A program made the position numbers and the translations under genes. Shown piece by piece: positions 1 to 8,498 of a stretch of 64,000 nucleotides of DNA. Each line of letters starts with the position of its first letter. Position 1 is the stretch's first letter. The notes beneath the pieces are model-generated. The model saw nothing but the letters and a program-made list of their open reading frames with translations, was not told the origin of the DNA and did no database searches. The stretch spans positions 46,364 through 110,363 of IMG/VR virus record IMGVR_UViG_3300033064_001806; one strand, 5' to 3'. Origin of the DNA: a virus.

Positions 1-1187
1 CTGTTAATAAATATTTAGATTATATTGGCATTGGGTGGCCATTTCAAGATAGTGAACCAGACGAAGAAGAAGTTGATGCAAAAGACCCACCAGATGACCC
101 ACCAATAGATGGTGAAGGTGCAGCGGTAAAACCATTTTGGTATATTACAGTTGCAACACTTGTGGATTTTACAAATATGTTGGTAGAAAAGTTTGAAGGT
201 ACAGGGAATGCTACTGCACTTGGCAGAATAATAGAAGTGAGTTGTAACAAGAATTACACACAAGGATATACAGATGGTTCTGTAAAATCGGCATACCCGA
301 TAGATGTTATTTTTCCCAACACCGCCATGGGTTCTTATGGAGATTGCGTACCAGTATATGGTTTAGACGGTCTTTTCGGTACTGGTAATAAAATTTATAT
401 AGATGGTATTTTACTTGGAGTTGACTGGGTTAAAAAGGCGTATGATGAGTTTGTGGTAGACAACGCTGCAAATATACCATATAAGAATATTACAAAGTTT
501 CTTGAAAGTGTATTAAAGCGAATAAATATTGCTTCTGGTGACATATACCAAATATCAGCAGTCTTATGTGAACCACCGAATAATTTTGATGGTGCTGTTA
601 GTGGTGGTATATCAAAAACAATATTATCGATTGAGGACGCAAATATTGGACAAGCTATTACAGAAGCGGTTGACAGTAAGGCAATCAAATTTGAAGCAAC
701 TATATTCAAGCCACTTATAAAATCTGTTAGTATATCATCGAAACCACCTGCAGCAATGACTGCTGCTGCTTATACACAGGTTCGGGGTGGTAAGGCTGCC
801 AATCTTGAAACACCAACTGGTGCGGATGGTGGTAGGAGTTCAGTACTTAATGAAATGAAAAAGGCAGAAGCAAATTTTACAAAAACTGGTTTTAATTTAT
901 CTTGGTGTGAGGCATATCGTGGTTTACAGAGCAAGATGAAAAAATTAGGAAACGGAAAGGGTGATCATTGGATTAATCAAGCGCTGTATCCAGTTGACTT
1001 TACGGTAACTATTGATGGTATTAGTGGATTTAGATTTGGTGATGTTATAAAAACATCGTTAATTCCGTCAGCATACAGTAATGCAGGTTTAGTATTTGTT
1101 GTTACTAAAATAGATCATAAAATTACTGCAGGTGGTTGGGAAACTACATTATCAACTGCTGCCAGACTTACCGGTAAATTAGGATAA
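1..1187 (+). CDS. Probable tail/baseplate hub-type structural protein, 5' end outside window
   Basis: The frame is open from the first bases of the window, so the gene is truncated at its 5' end. The GTG at 162 is only an internal codon. The C-terminal 70 residues (TVTIDGISGFRFGDVIKT, then FVVTKIDHKI and GGWETTLSTAARLTG) have the beta-rich 'W.T.L...R' ending seen in tail hub and baseplate proteins of contractile-tail phages. The visible N-terminal part is rich in Asp, Glu and Pro (DEEEVDAKDPPDDPP). The next gene starts 8 bases downstream, so the two probably share a late transcript. The structural role is well supported; the exact baseplate component is inference. Confidence 0.5.
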   Translation, partial: VNKYLDYIGIGWPFQDSEPDEEEVDAKDPPDDPPIDGEGAAVKPFWYITVATLVDFTNMLVEKFEGTGNATALGRIIEVSCNKNYTQGYTDGSVKSAYPIDVIFPNTAMGSYGDCVPVYGLDGLFGTGNKIYIDGILLGVDWVKKAYDEFVVDNAANIPYKNITKFLESVLKRINIASGDIYQISAVLCEPPNNFDGAVSGGISKTILSIEDANIGQAITEAVDSKAIKFEATIFKPLIKSVSISSKPPAAMTAAAYTQVRGGKAANLETPTGADGGRSSVLNEMKKAEANFTKTGFNLSWCEAYRGLQSKMKKLGNGKGDHWINQALYPVDFTVTIDGISGFRFGDVIKTSLIPSAYSNAGLVFVVTKIDHKITAGGWETTLSTAARLTGKLG

Positions 1188-1195
1188 GGAATACT

Positions 1196-1888
1196 ATGGC
1201 AAAAAGAAGAAAAATATATTATCCCGATGAACAGATAGAGAAAAATCTCTTTACTGCCGGTAGGGAATATATGCTTTTAGATAATTGGCAAGAATATTCT
1301 GGATATTATCATAGGTACGCAGGTAAGGAAGTATTTACTGAAAAGGAATGGGATCCTAACAAATCAAACAGATTAATCCGCTTCAAAGAAGGAACAAATA
1401 CATATTTCAAATATTTGGATTTGAAACAATTTACTGTATTATCAAACGGTGATAAAAGAAAGATAATTGGGGAAACTACTCAATTTTACAGATACCGTGC
1501 ACCAAGAGTTGTTGTAGTAAAACCAACTTCTGAAAACTTGAAGAAAGGGAAGATACTAAGATATTTCGTTTATAAAAGAAATGAACCAGAACGTGTATTT
1601 TTTGAAATAGATGCAAATCAAGTAAAAAATTACTCTTCACTTAATAAAGGAATAAATCATATATTATATGGATTAGTTAACATTACTTGGAAAGTAGATG
1701 GACCAGAATACGATATTTATAGTGGTTCTATTTTAATGAAGCCTGGTGTACACGATACAAATAAAAGAATTGTATTGAGGAATTCAAAAAAATACCCTAT
1801 GTTAGCGAAAGTAGTAACTAACTTTAGAAAATATTCTAAATATGATACTGGCTTATCACAAAGTACCGGTTGTATTAATTGTAAATAA
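1196..1888 (+). CDS. Hypothetical protein, structural neighbourhood
   Basis: This is a 230-residue basic protein starting MAKRRKIYYPDEQIEKNLFT, with many Tyr, Lys and Arg residues and a Cys pair at the extreme C-terminus (GCINCK). There is no signal peptide or membrane segment. It lies 8 bases after the tail/hub-like gene and 6 bases before the polymerase-like gene, so it is probably in the same operon. The motif 'LFTxGxEYMLxDNWxEYxGYYHRY' suggests a conserved phage structural or assembly protein, but I do not recognise a defined family. Function unknown. Confidence 0.6.
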   Translation: MAKRRKIYYPDEQIEKNLFTAGREYMLLDNWQEYSGYYHRYAGKEVFTEKEWDPNKSNRLIRFKEGTNTYFKYLDLKQFTVLSNGDKRKIIGETTQFYRYRAPRVVVVKPTSENLKKGKILRYFVYKRNEPERVFFEIDANQVKNYSSLNKGINHILYGLVNITWKVDGPEYDIYSGSILMKPGVHDTNKRIVLRNSKKYPMLAKVVTNFRKYSKYDTGLSQSTGCINCK

Positions 1889-1894
1889 AATTTT

Positions 1895-3115
1895 ATGTTT
1901 CAAGATAAATCGTGCGTTTGTGTTCCATTACTTTCAAATTGGAACAAACATTCTTCTGATACCGCAGTAATTGGTCTGTACTTTCGATTCACCGATGGTA
2001 CAGATAGGTATATTAACTTTACACATCCAGATGAACTAGATTCCGATATTCAATTAACTCAGATTAAGTTATCCTCAACTTCTCTTGTGTTTAACAAGAA
2101 GGCAATGCTTTATCATGGGTTCAATGAAGGTATTGATTTGAATTCATACTTACATTATTACGCTGGTGATAGTATTAATCCAAGAGAATTTTATCCAAAG
2201 GGGATGGAAGTTTTATCCACTAAGTTCTTTAGAATAGAAGATTTAGGTCATGTTATACCGTTGGCGAATCAATTGGAGTGGGCAAAGAAGATTGGGGAAT
2301 ATGTTTTGGGGTTTGAACAGTTTAGAAGTGAAATGACAATAACTGAACAATGTATTGATTATTGCAATGACTTTACTAATGTTTTTTATGAAATAGAAAA
2401 GAATGAAATTCTTGTTGGTGATGAACGTAAAAAGCAAAACTATATGTGGTATACCGCAACAAGTAGACCGAGCAATGCGTGGAATAACTTTAACTTTTCT
2501 GCATTGAATAAAAAAGACGGTACACGGAATAAAATTCACTCAAGATTTGAAGGTGGGAAAATAGTTCAGTTTGATTATGACGCTTTCCATATTAAGTTAT
2601 TAGCAAAGATTTTAGATTATAAATTCGATTACCACCCATATGAACAAATAAAAGCAGAATTAGGAATGAATGGTGAGTATGACGCATTCAAAACAAGAGT
2701 GTTTCAAAACATCTATGGTAGAATAACACCAGACTTTATTCAACATCCATTCTTCCAACGTGTACAAGTGGTTATAGATCAGTTGTGGGAAGGGTATGAA
2801 AAGGATGGTTATGTTGATTCTCACTTCTATGGCAAACTATTCAGAGGTATTCAAGATCCAACACCGAATAAAGTATTTAATTATATACTTCAATCGTTAG
2901 AAACTGAATATAATGTGAAAAAGATTAAAACTGTTTTACCTGTTATTAACGATAAAAAGTCCATTTTCTCTATGTATTTGTACGATGCGTTCGTGTTTGA
3001 TATACATCCAGACGAAGAAAACCTAATAAATCTATTAAAAAATATTTTTGAAACTGATGGAATGACAGTAAAAGTTTATGCTGGTGATGACTTTGGTGCT
3101 ATTAAAAGAATTTAA
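1895..3115 (+). CDS. Divergent DNA polymerase family A-like palm/fingers protein
   Basis: Residues about 185-375 reproduce the PolA polymerase core in order. A TSRPSN segment (189-194) matches the TGRLSS motif. The 'NFSALN...G.RNKIHSRF' stretch (200-218) matches NLQNIP..G..IR..F. Motif A is QFDYDAFHIKLLA with D227. The O-helix is KTRVFQNIYG with K266, F270 and Y274 at exactly the PolA spacing (K+4 F, +8 YG). Motif C is LYDAFVFDIH with D364. Differences from active PolA are His for Glu and Lys for Arg in motif A, no Arg four residues before K266, and YDA instead of HDE. The N-terminal 180 residues are unrecognised. The gene sits between structural genes, far from the family B polymerase at 22.6 kb. 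Polymerase ancestry is clear; activity and role are unknown. Confidence 0.7.
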   Translation: MFQDKSCVCVPLLSNWNKHSSDTAVIGLYFRFTDGTDRYINFTHPDELDSDIQLTQIKLSSTSLVFNKKAMLYHGFNEGIDLNSYLHYYAGDSINPREFYPKGMEVLSTKFFRIEDLGHVIPLANQLEWAKKIGEYVLGFEQFRSEMTITEQCIDYCNDFTNVFYEIEKNEILVGDERKKQNYMWYTATSRPSNAWNNFNFSALNKKDGTRNKIHSRFEGGKIVQFDYDAFHIKLLAKILDYKFDYHPYEQIKAELGMNGEYDAFKTRVFQNIYGRITPDFIQHPFFQRVQVVIDQLWEGYEKDGYVDSHFYGKLFRGIQDPTPNKVFNYILQSLETEYNVKKIKTVLPVINDKKSIFSMYLYDAFVFDIHPDEENLINLLKNIFETDGMTVKVYAGDDFGAIKRI

Positions 3116-3118
3116 TTT

Positions 3119-3127
3119 GATATTTAT
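3119..3127 (+). promoter_or_regulatory. Candidate late-type box GATATTTAT
   Basis: This is a one-mismatch version of the TATATTTAT box that precedes several structural or capsid-tagged genes in this window. It lies 37 bases before the TTG start at 3164. The promoter role is inferred from recurrence only. Confidence 0.3.
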
Positions 3128-3163
3128 GTAAGTACAATTTATGTAAAAATTGAGAGAGAATTA

Positions 3164-3553
3164 TTGAAAACGCAGTTGGTATGTACTTTTGCTAAAAAAT
3201 ATCAAATAGAAAGAACGCTGGATAATATAAAAGAAAATTTTAATGTATTAAACAACAAAGTTTTCTTATTCCGTTCTTTTGATGTTAAAGATGAATGCAT
3301 CCTTTCTTATAATATTATAATGGATACATATAAAAAGTTTTTACCCAATTCAATCATGGTTCATCAGAAGAAAGAAACAAATACGATATATACGATAAAC
3401 GCTTTAAACGAACTGATTATGAACTTGAATAATGGTGTATTGGATAAAACGTATCCTATTGAATGGGAAAGATATAGAAATTGTGCTTTATTGAAAAATA
3501 AAGACGGTTTCAAGGTTGTTAAAATAATACTAGTTAATATATATAATTTATAA
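3164..3553 (+). CDS. Hypothetical protein (TTG start)
   Basis: This 129-residue protein starts at TTG, preceded by the purine-rich GAGAGAG. No ATG lies near the N-terminus, and conserved-looking sequence (QLVCTFAKKYQIERTLDNIK) begins at once. It is mixed alpha/beta, with 'NKVFLFRSFDVKDECILSYNI' resembling a small phage fold in which a CTF strand is followed by a helix and a CTYN-like strand. Two candidate late-type boxes flank it. Function unknown. Confidence 0.55.
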   Translation: MKTQLVCTFAKKYQIERTLDNIKENFNVLNNKVFLFRSFDVKDECILSYNIIMDTYKKFLPNSIMVHQKKETNTIYTINALNELIMNLNNGVLDKTYPIEWERYRNCALLKNKDGFKVVKIILVNIYNL

Positions 3554-3558
3554 ACAAT

Positions 3559-3567
3559 TATATTTAT
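3559..3567 (+). promoter_or_regulatory. Candidate late-type box TATATTTAT
   Basis: TATATTTAT is followed by AGTATATGTATTA, almost the same downstream sequence as at 45678 (TGGTATATGTATTA). It lies 34 bases before the ATG at 3602. It resembles the host -7 box TATATTTG but with A in place of G, and probably marks a separate promoter class. Confidence 0.4.
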
Positions 3568-3601
3568 AGTATATGTATTACATTATATATTAGAAGAAAA
3601 T

Positions 3602-3919
3602 ATGAAAAAAGAAGAACTTGTAGAAGTAATTACACAGAGAGTACTTGAAACACTCAGCGAACGAATTTCATTATTGGAATCGAGTGGATTTGATATTATA
3701 TTCAGTTCTCTTAGAAAAGAGTTGAATAAAATAACTATACTTCCAGATAATGTAATTGACGCAAGCCAGTATAAAGAACACGAATTAGTCGATGCTTTGA
3801 AGAAAATTGGTTATGAGTATAAAAAACCAATGGGTAATAAACTACATTTTTTTAATAAAAAAACAAGTATAAGTCTTTATCTAATTCAGAAAACTTTGAA
3901 AATAACACTTATGCCATAA
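3602..3919 (+). CDS. Hypothetical protein
   Basis: This 105-residue mostly helical, charged protein begins MKKEELVEVITQRVLETLSE. The amphipathic start ending near L-x-E is weakly like the capsid-targeting tags elsewhere in the window, but it is not counted among them. The C-terminal half has an 'LVDALKKIGYEYKKP' helix and a short beta stretch. It is the first gene after the candidate late-type box at 3559 and is followed 10 bases later by the next gene. No family recognised. Confidence 0.55.
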   Translation: MKKEELVEVITQRVLETLSERISLLESSGFDIIFSSLRKELNKITILPDNVIDASQYKEHELVDALKKIGYEYKKPMGNKLHFFNKKTSISLYLIQKTLKITLMP

Positions 3920-3929
3920 GAGACATTAA

Positions 3930-4799
3930 ATGAAAAAAACACAGACTAAAAAAGTACGTATTATTAAAGAAGATGTTTCTTCTGCAAATATAAGCCCCAT
4001 AAGTTACATGGTGTTTATAGATATTTCTAGTTATCTATCCAAAGGTCGTGGTTTATTAAATTCTATGTTTTCAAGTAAAGCAACTGAATCTATTACAAAA
4101 TGGTTTGGTAGAGTAAAAGAAGACGAAACTTATAAGGAAAATGAAGAGGCATTCAAAGCCATTTCTTCAAGATTTATGGGCAATCCTATTTTGAAAAAAC
4201 TTTATAGTTCAATAGACAAACTTAAAACCATTTCAACTGGCGAAACAGATCAAAGTGAAAGAGATAAAGATATTGAAAACTTATTGGGTAAAATAAGTTT
4301 ATTTATTAAAAATAGACTTACAAAAAAAGACAGGGAACTTATTGGTAAAATTTCAACTGTAGTTAATTCGATTGGTAATAATATTTCTTCTACCATAAAA
4401 TCAGACTTAGAAGTAATGACAAAAGCAGAAGCACCTGCACCAATCCAGTCAAAATCTAATGAAGAAAAACCAAAAGTAGAAGGAAAAGTAAATGAAAGAC
4501 TAAAAAATAAGTTGCGTAAGAAAATCAAAGAAATAATTAGAACTCAGATGCTAACCCCAAAATTAACTAAAGAAACTCCATTGTATGACATTGCAGCCCT
4601 TATTAGGAAAGATTGGAAGAATGTTTATCTCGGTGCTAAACCTTATCTTGATGCAATGAGTAAGCTCACTAATATATCAGATAGACATGGTGCAGATGAT
4701 GCTAAAACTATTGTTCTTTATTTTCTTTCTAATGCTTCTGCATGGAGAGGAGATACAGCAAAGGCAGTAAAGGCTCATCTTAAATCATTAGTCAAGTAA
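3930..4799 (+). CDS. Hypothetical protein, helical, possible virion component
   Basis: This 289-residue Lys-rich protein is preceded by a weak purine tract (AAGAGACATTAA). The N-terminus (KKVRIIKEDVSSANISPIS) is followed by long predicted helices, a low-complexity Glu/Lys/Pro linker at about 165-185 and a more globular C-terminal part ('YDIAALIRKDWKNVYLGAKPYLDAMSKL', 'ADDAKTIVLYFLSNASAWRG'). There is no transmembrane segment. It sits between genes with capsid-targeting-like tags, so a virion or internal-head role is possible, but no family is recognised. Confidence 0.55.
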   Translation: MKKTQTKKVRIIKEDVSSANISPISYMVFIDISSYLSKGRGLLNSMFSSKATESITKWFGRVKEDETYKENEEAFKAISSRFMGNPILKKLYSSIDKLKTISTGETDQSERDKDIENLLGKISLFIKNRLTKKDRELIGKISTVVNSIGNNISSTIKSDLEVMTKAEAPAPIQSKSNEEKPKVEGKVNERLKNKLRKKIKEIIRTQMLTPKLTKETPLYDIAALIRKDWKNVYLGAKPYLDAMSKLTNISDRHGADDAKTIVLYFLSNASAWRGDTAKAVKAHLKSLVK

Positions 4800-4888
4800 A
4801 TATTATTTTACATAACATTATTAAATTAAAGTAAATTGAGAGTGGGTATAATGAAAAAGCAAAAAGACTTAGTGAAAAAAAACAATAA

Positions 4889-5524
4889 ATGTACGTGATA
4901 AAGTTAATAGATATATTAAAAGAAATGGGGATTGATAAAGGTGCGTTCCATGGATTTGGAATGAAACCACAAGATATGCGTGTTGATAGTTGCAATGTGG
5001 AATGGACAAGTCCAGACCAAGATACTGGTTGCCCTGCGTTTTCTGATTCAACTAAAATTACAGAAGAAGATATTACCAAGGCAATCGAATATCTAAATAC
5101 GGAAAAACTAAAAACATTAATAGCATATTCAAGGGGTGGTGCAATATTATTACAAGCGTTATCTATGGGTGCTAAGAAACCATCAACAGTTTATTTAGTG
5201 GCTCCTGCTTGGAATAGACAATGGCCTACTGTGAGTTTAACTGGTTCTGAAGTAAACGGAAGTGGTGCAATAATTCATGGTGGTAGTGATAATGTAGTTC
5301 CATTAAAACATTCTGTAATATTAGCAAAGGCAAGTGGTATGCCATTATATGTGTTCCTTGGAATGAATCATGTTAGCATATTAAAAAACAAAGATAATCC
5401 AACTTCTGGAATACTATTGAAAAATTTAGAAAATGCTATGGAGGTTTTGCCAGATTGGGGTGCAAGTGGAAAAGCAACGGAAGAAGAGTTAAAAATGCAA
5501 GAAGAGTTTATAAATAATATTTGA
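4889..5524 (+). CDS. Alpha/beta hydrolase with capsid-targeting-like N-terminus
   Basis: This 211-residue protein is a compact alpha/beta hydrolase. The nucleophile elbow is AYSRGG with S81 after the strand KLKTLIAY. An acid residue sits in HGGSDNVVPL (D134) and the catalytic His in GMNHVSIL (H161), in the expected order and spacing. The N-terminus MYVIKLIDILKEMGI is an amphipathic peptide ending in L-K-E, the pattern shared by about a dozen proteins here and cut by T4-type prohead proteases at (L/I)xE. Its stop overlaps the start of the ParB-like gene. Substrate unknown; an ester, lipid or small-molecule target injected with the DNA is inference. Confidence 0.75.
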   Translation: MYVIKLIDILKEMGIDKGAFHGFGMKPQDMRVDSCNVEWTSPDQDTGCPAFSDSTKITEEDITKAIEYLNTEKLKTLIAYSRGGAILLQALSMGAKKPSTVYLVAPAWNRQWPTVSLTGSEVNGSGAIIHGGSDNVVPLKHSVILAKASGMPLYVFLGMNHVSILKNKDNPTSGILLKNLENAMEVLPDWGASGKATEEELKMQEEFINNI

Positions 5525-6432
5525 GAAAAATTATCAGTAAATTAAGTGTATTATTAAATGAAGTTAGAGACTTCAGAAAAAATGCAATAGATAATGCTAA
5601 ATTTCGCCTTAGAGAAACATTCATTAATGAAGAAGGTGAAGACAAATCACAAGATGAAATAAAGGCAATTCTGAAAAAAGATTACTCTTCTTTTGTTAAA
5701 GAGTTGGGTGATAATATAAAAGATGAAAAATTTCTAAACGCTATAAAATCACTTTCTAACACATCACCTCTTAAAGTATCAGGAATGTCTCCCGTAGTTA
5801 CAGATTTACAACCAACACAGAATGAAGTTATAATGGATAAATCTTTAAGTTATCCACTAACAGATGTACCAAGTGCCGAACAATACTTAAAAGGTGGAGT
5901 GGTTGCCGTTGCAGGTAAATCAATTATAACATCAGGTGGTGGTAAGTATGTAATAGATGGACATCACAGATGGTCGCAAGTGTTGTGTATCAATCCAGAC
6001 GCTAAAATTAAAGCATTAGATTTAACAGACATTAAAAAACCGATTGAAGCATTAAAAGCAACACAGATTGGAATAGCTGCACAAACAGGTGCAGTTCCAA
6101 CCGCAGCAGGTGGTGGAGTAAACCTTTTTACAGTTGGTGAGGGTGAGTTAAAAAAATATGTTATTGATAAAATAAAAGAACCAGTTGTTGCTGTATTTGA
6201 AAAATATGGTAAAGGTGATACACCAGAAACAATTGCAGATTATATTTGGGAAAATGTTCAAATACTTAAAAAACAATCTCCCCCAGTAGCAGGTGCACCT
6301 AAACGTGATGTGATGCCACAAACAGATGATGCACCACAATGGGTTGACAATACTTTCAATGTAGAACAAATACCAGAAGAATTAACTAATCGATTCAAAG
6401 AACTATTACGGTATAACAACAGAAATAAATAA
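5521..6432 (+). CDS. ParB/sulfiredoxin-like domain protein with capsid-targeting-like N-terminus
   Basis: The TTG start overlaps the stop of the hydrolase gene (TTGA). The N-terminus MRKIISKLSVLLNEVR ends in L-N-E, as in capsid-targeting peptides. A ParB-like core spans about residues 90-190: a 'PVVTDLQPTQNEV' strand, then GKYVIDGHHRWSQVL, where D146-G-H-H-R150 is the family signature for nucleotide or phosphate binding. The remaining 110 residues are a Pro/Ala linker and a helical tail. ParB-superfamily proteins include DNA-binding CTPases, nucleases and phosphotransferases; which applies here cannot be told. Probably co-expressed with, and perhaps packaged like, its neighbour. Confidence 0.65.
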   Translation: MRKIISKLSVLLNEVRDFRKNAIDNAKFRLRETFINEEGEDKSQDEIKAILKKDYSSFVKELGDNIKDEKFLNAIKSLSNTSPLKVSGMSPVVTDLQPTQNEVIMDKSLSYPLTDVPSAEQYLKGGVVAVAGKSIITSGGGKYVIDGHHRWSQVLCINPDAKIKALDLTDIKKPIEALKATQIGIAAQTGAVPTAAGGGVNLFTVGEGELKKYVIDKIKEPVVAVFEKYGKGDTPETIADYIWENVQILKKQSPPVAGAPKRDVMPQTDDAPQWVDNTFNVEQIPEELTNRFKELLRYNNRNK

Positions 6433-6439
6433 AATCACT

Positions 6440-6463
6440 GGGGACAAAATGTCCCCATGTTTA
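6440..6463 (+). terminator. Rho-independent terminator
   Basis: A perfect 6-bp GC-rich stem, GGGGAC/GTCCCC, with loop AAAAT is followed by a T-rich run. It lies just after the ParB-like gene and before the gp32 promoter, separating the tagged-protein operon from the replication operon. Confidence 0.7.
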
Positions 6464-6475
6464 TTTTACATAAGA

Positions 6476-6507
6476 TTTGAATATTAAACATTAAAACATT
6501 ATATTTG
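6476..6507 (+). promoter_or_regulatory. Bacteroidota-type promoter (TTTG-N20-TATATTTG)
   Basis: TTTG at 6476-6479 and TATATTTG at 6500-6507 match the Bacteroidota -33/-7 consensus with a 20-base spacer. It should drive the gp32-uvsX-nuclease-helicase operon beginning at 6568. Confidence 0.75.
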
Positions 6508-6567
6508 TACTAACATATTGAACGATATGAGTTCAACATTATTTATTATTTATTAAGGAGTTACATC

Positions 6568-7338
6568 ATGGCTATCAATCTTGATGCAATTAAAAATCGT
6601 TTGTCTTCATTAAAAAACACAAACAATCGTGTTTCAAACATTTGGAAACCAGAACCAGGTGAACATCAAATCCGAATTGTTCCTTATGTTCACAACTTAG
6701 AAAATCCATTCATTGACCTTTACTTTCATTACAACATAGGAAAGCGGTCTATTCTTTCTCCTGTAACATATGGTCGCCCTGACCCTATTCTTGAGTTTGC
6801 TGAGAAGTTAAAACAAACAGGTGACAAAGAAGATTGGCTAATGGGAAGAAAGCTCGAACCAAAAATGAGAACATATTTACCAGTTATTATCCGTGGACAA
6901 GAATCTGAGGGTGTAAAGTTTTGGGGATTTGGTAAAATGATTTATGAAGAACTTTTAACATTTTTTGCTGATGAAGATTACGGTGATTTATCCGATCCTA
7001 AAAATGGGCGTGATATTGTAGTTACTGTTAAGTCAGCAGAAGAAATCGGTAAGTCTTATGCAGAAACATCTATTCGTGTTAAACCAAAACAAACACCACT
7101 TACAGAAAATGCTGCGGTTCTTGAGAAAGTTAAACAGCAACCAAAAATCAATGAACTTTATCCAGAACCAACTTATGATGAATTAAAATCCCAATTACAA
7201 ACTTGGATGGGAACTACACACGAAGATGTTGTAAAAAGTTCTACAAACAACACATATGGTAAAACCAGTAATTCAGAAGAACATACAAAAGCGGTAACTT
7301 CTTCAACAGTTGCTTCTTCTTTCGATGACTTATTTTAA
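6568..7338 (+). CDS. gp32-like single-stranded DNA-binding protein
   Basis: This 256-residue protein coats ssDNA during replication and recombination. The N-terminal 'LDAIKNRLSSLKN' resembles the gp32 cooperativity segment. The OB-type core contains 'GEHQIRIVPYVHNLENPFIDLYFHYNIGK' and 'VKFWGFGKMIYEELL'. The C-terminus is a low-complexity linker ending in the acidic partner-binding tail SSFDDLF. There is no cysteine anywhere, so the zinc site of T4 gp32 is absent. A good AAGGAG ribosome site lies 8 bases before the ATG. It is the first gene of an operon with uvsX 14 bases downstream. Confidence 0.88.
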   Translation: MAINLDAIKNRLSSLKNTNNRVSNIWKPEPGEHQIRIVPYVHNLENPFIDLYFHYNIGKRSILSPVTYGRPDPILEFAEKLKQTGDKEDWLMGRKLEPKMRTYLPVIIRGQESEGVKFWGFGKMIYEELLTFFADEDYGDLSDPKNGRDIVVTVKSAEEIGKSYAETSIRVKPKQTPLTENAAVLEKVKQQPKINELYPEPTYDELKSQLQTWMGTTHEDVVKSSTNNTYGKTSNSEEHTKAVTSSTVASSFDDLF

Positions 7339-7352
7339 TAGGGATATACGTT

Positions 7353-8498
7353 ATGGCAAAATCAAAGAGTGACTTATCCGATGAACTCGGTGGAGTTATT
7401 GCAGAAACAATAAATAAAAAGTTCAAAGAACAGCATTTTAAAACCGCTTATTTTCTTGAGGGTGATAGTGATGCACCCACGATTGTAAAAGAATGGGTTG
7501 GTACTGGCTCAACAATTCTTGATTTGGCAATTTCAAATCGTAAGAATGGTGGATTTCCAGTAGGTAGAGTGTGTGAAATAACAGGATTAGAACAATCAGG
7601 TAAATCTCTATTAGCAGCACACGCTCTACTAAACACTCAAAGAAAAGGCGGACTTGCAGTTTACATAGACACAGAAAATGCTATCTCTACTGAATATCTA
7701 ACCGCAATTGGTTTGAACCTTAAAGACATGCTCTACATTCCATTGGATACAATGGAAGATGTGTTTGAAGCGGTTGAGGTTATTATTGAGAAGGTTCGTT
7801 CTTCCGATAAAAATAAATTGGTTACAATAGTTATTGATTCTATTGCCGGTGCATCTACTAAAACAGAGATGGCTGCAGATTTTGATAAAGATGGTTATGC
7901 TACTGCAAAGGCACTTATCATTTCAAAGGCAATGAGAAAAATAACAAATTTAATCGGTAGAGAACGCATTTGTCTTATTATCACAAATCAACTTCGTCAA
8001 AAACTAAATGCACCTGCATTTTCAGACCAATGGACTGCACCCGGTGGTAAAGCACTTCCGTTTCATGCTTCCGTTCGTATTCGTCTCTCTTCAATCGGTT
8101 CAATTAAAGTAAAGGTTGAAGGACATGATGAAATCGTTGGTTCAAGAGTAAAGGCTAAATTAGTAAAGAACAGAGTTGGTCCACCACTACGAGAATGTGA
8201 ATACGAGATTTATTTTGATTCTGGCATAGATGACTACAGTAGTTGGCTTACCACGATGAAAGATTATAACCTTGTTGCACAAGCAGGTGCTTGGTATTCA
8301 TGGACAAACAAAGAAACGGGCGAAGTTATTAAATTTCAATCGAAAGATTTTGTTGAAAAAATTATGAATCATCCAAAATTAAAAGAAATGGTTTATGATG
8401 AAATTGCTGATAAAGTAATTATGAAATACCAACAACTTGACTCTGCTCGTATTGATGAAGTAATTATTTCAAATCAGTCAATTGATACAGACGCATAA
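7353..8498 (+). CDS. uvsX: UvsX/RecA-like recombinase
   Basis: This 381-residue RecA-family ATPase acts in homologous pairing and recombination-dependent replication. Walker A is GLEQSGKS (78-85), Walker B lies in VTIVIDSIAG, and the L1/L2 region contains 'ICLIITNQLRQKL' followed by 'TAPGGKALPFHASVRIRL', a RecA/UvsX signature. The length is close to T4 UvsX (about 390). Its stop overlaps the start of the FEN gene (TAATG), and it directly follows gp32, its usual partner. Confidence 0.92.
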   Translation: MAKSKSDLSDELGGVIAETINKKFKEQHFKTAYFLEGDSDAPTIVKEWVGTGSTILDLAISNRKNGGFPVGRVCEITGLEQSGKSLLAAHALLNTQRKGGLAVYIDTENAISTEYLTAIGLNLKDMLYIPLDTMEDVFEAVEVIIEKVRSSDKNKLVTIVIDSIAGASTKTEMAADFDKDGYATAKALIISKAMRKITNLIGRERICLIITNQLRQKLNAPAFSDQWTAPGGKALPFHASVRIRLSSIGSIKVKVEGHDEIVGSRVKAKLVKNRVGPPLRECEYEIYFDSGIDDYSSWLTTMKDYNLVAQAGAWYSWTNKETGEVIKFQSKDFVEKIMNHPKLKEMVYDEIADKVIMKYQQLDSARIDEVIISNQSIDTDA

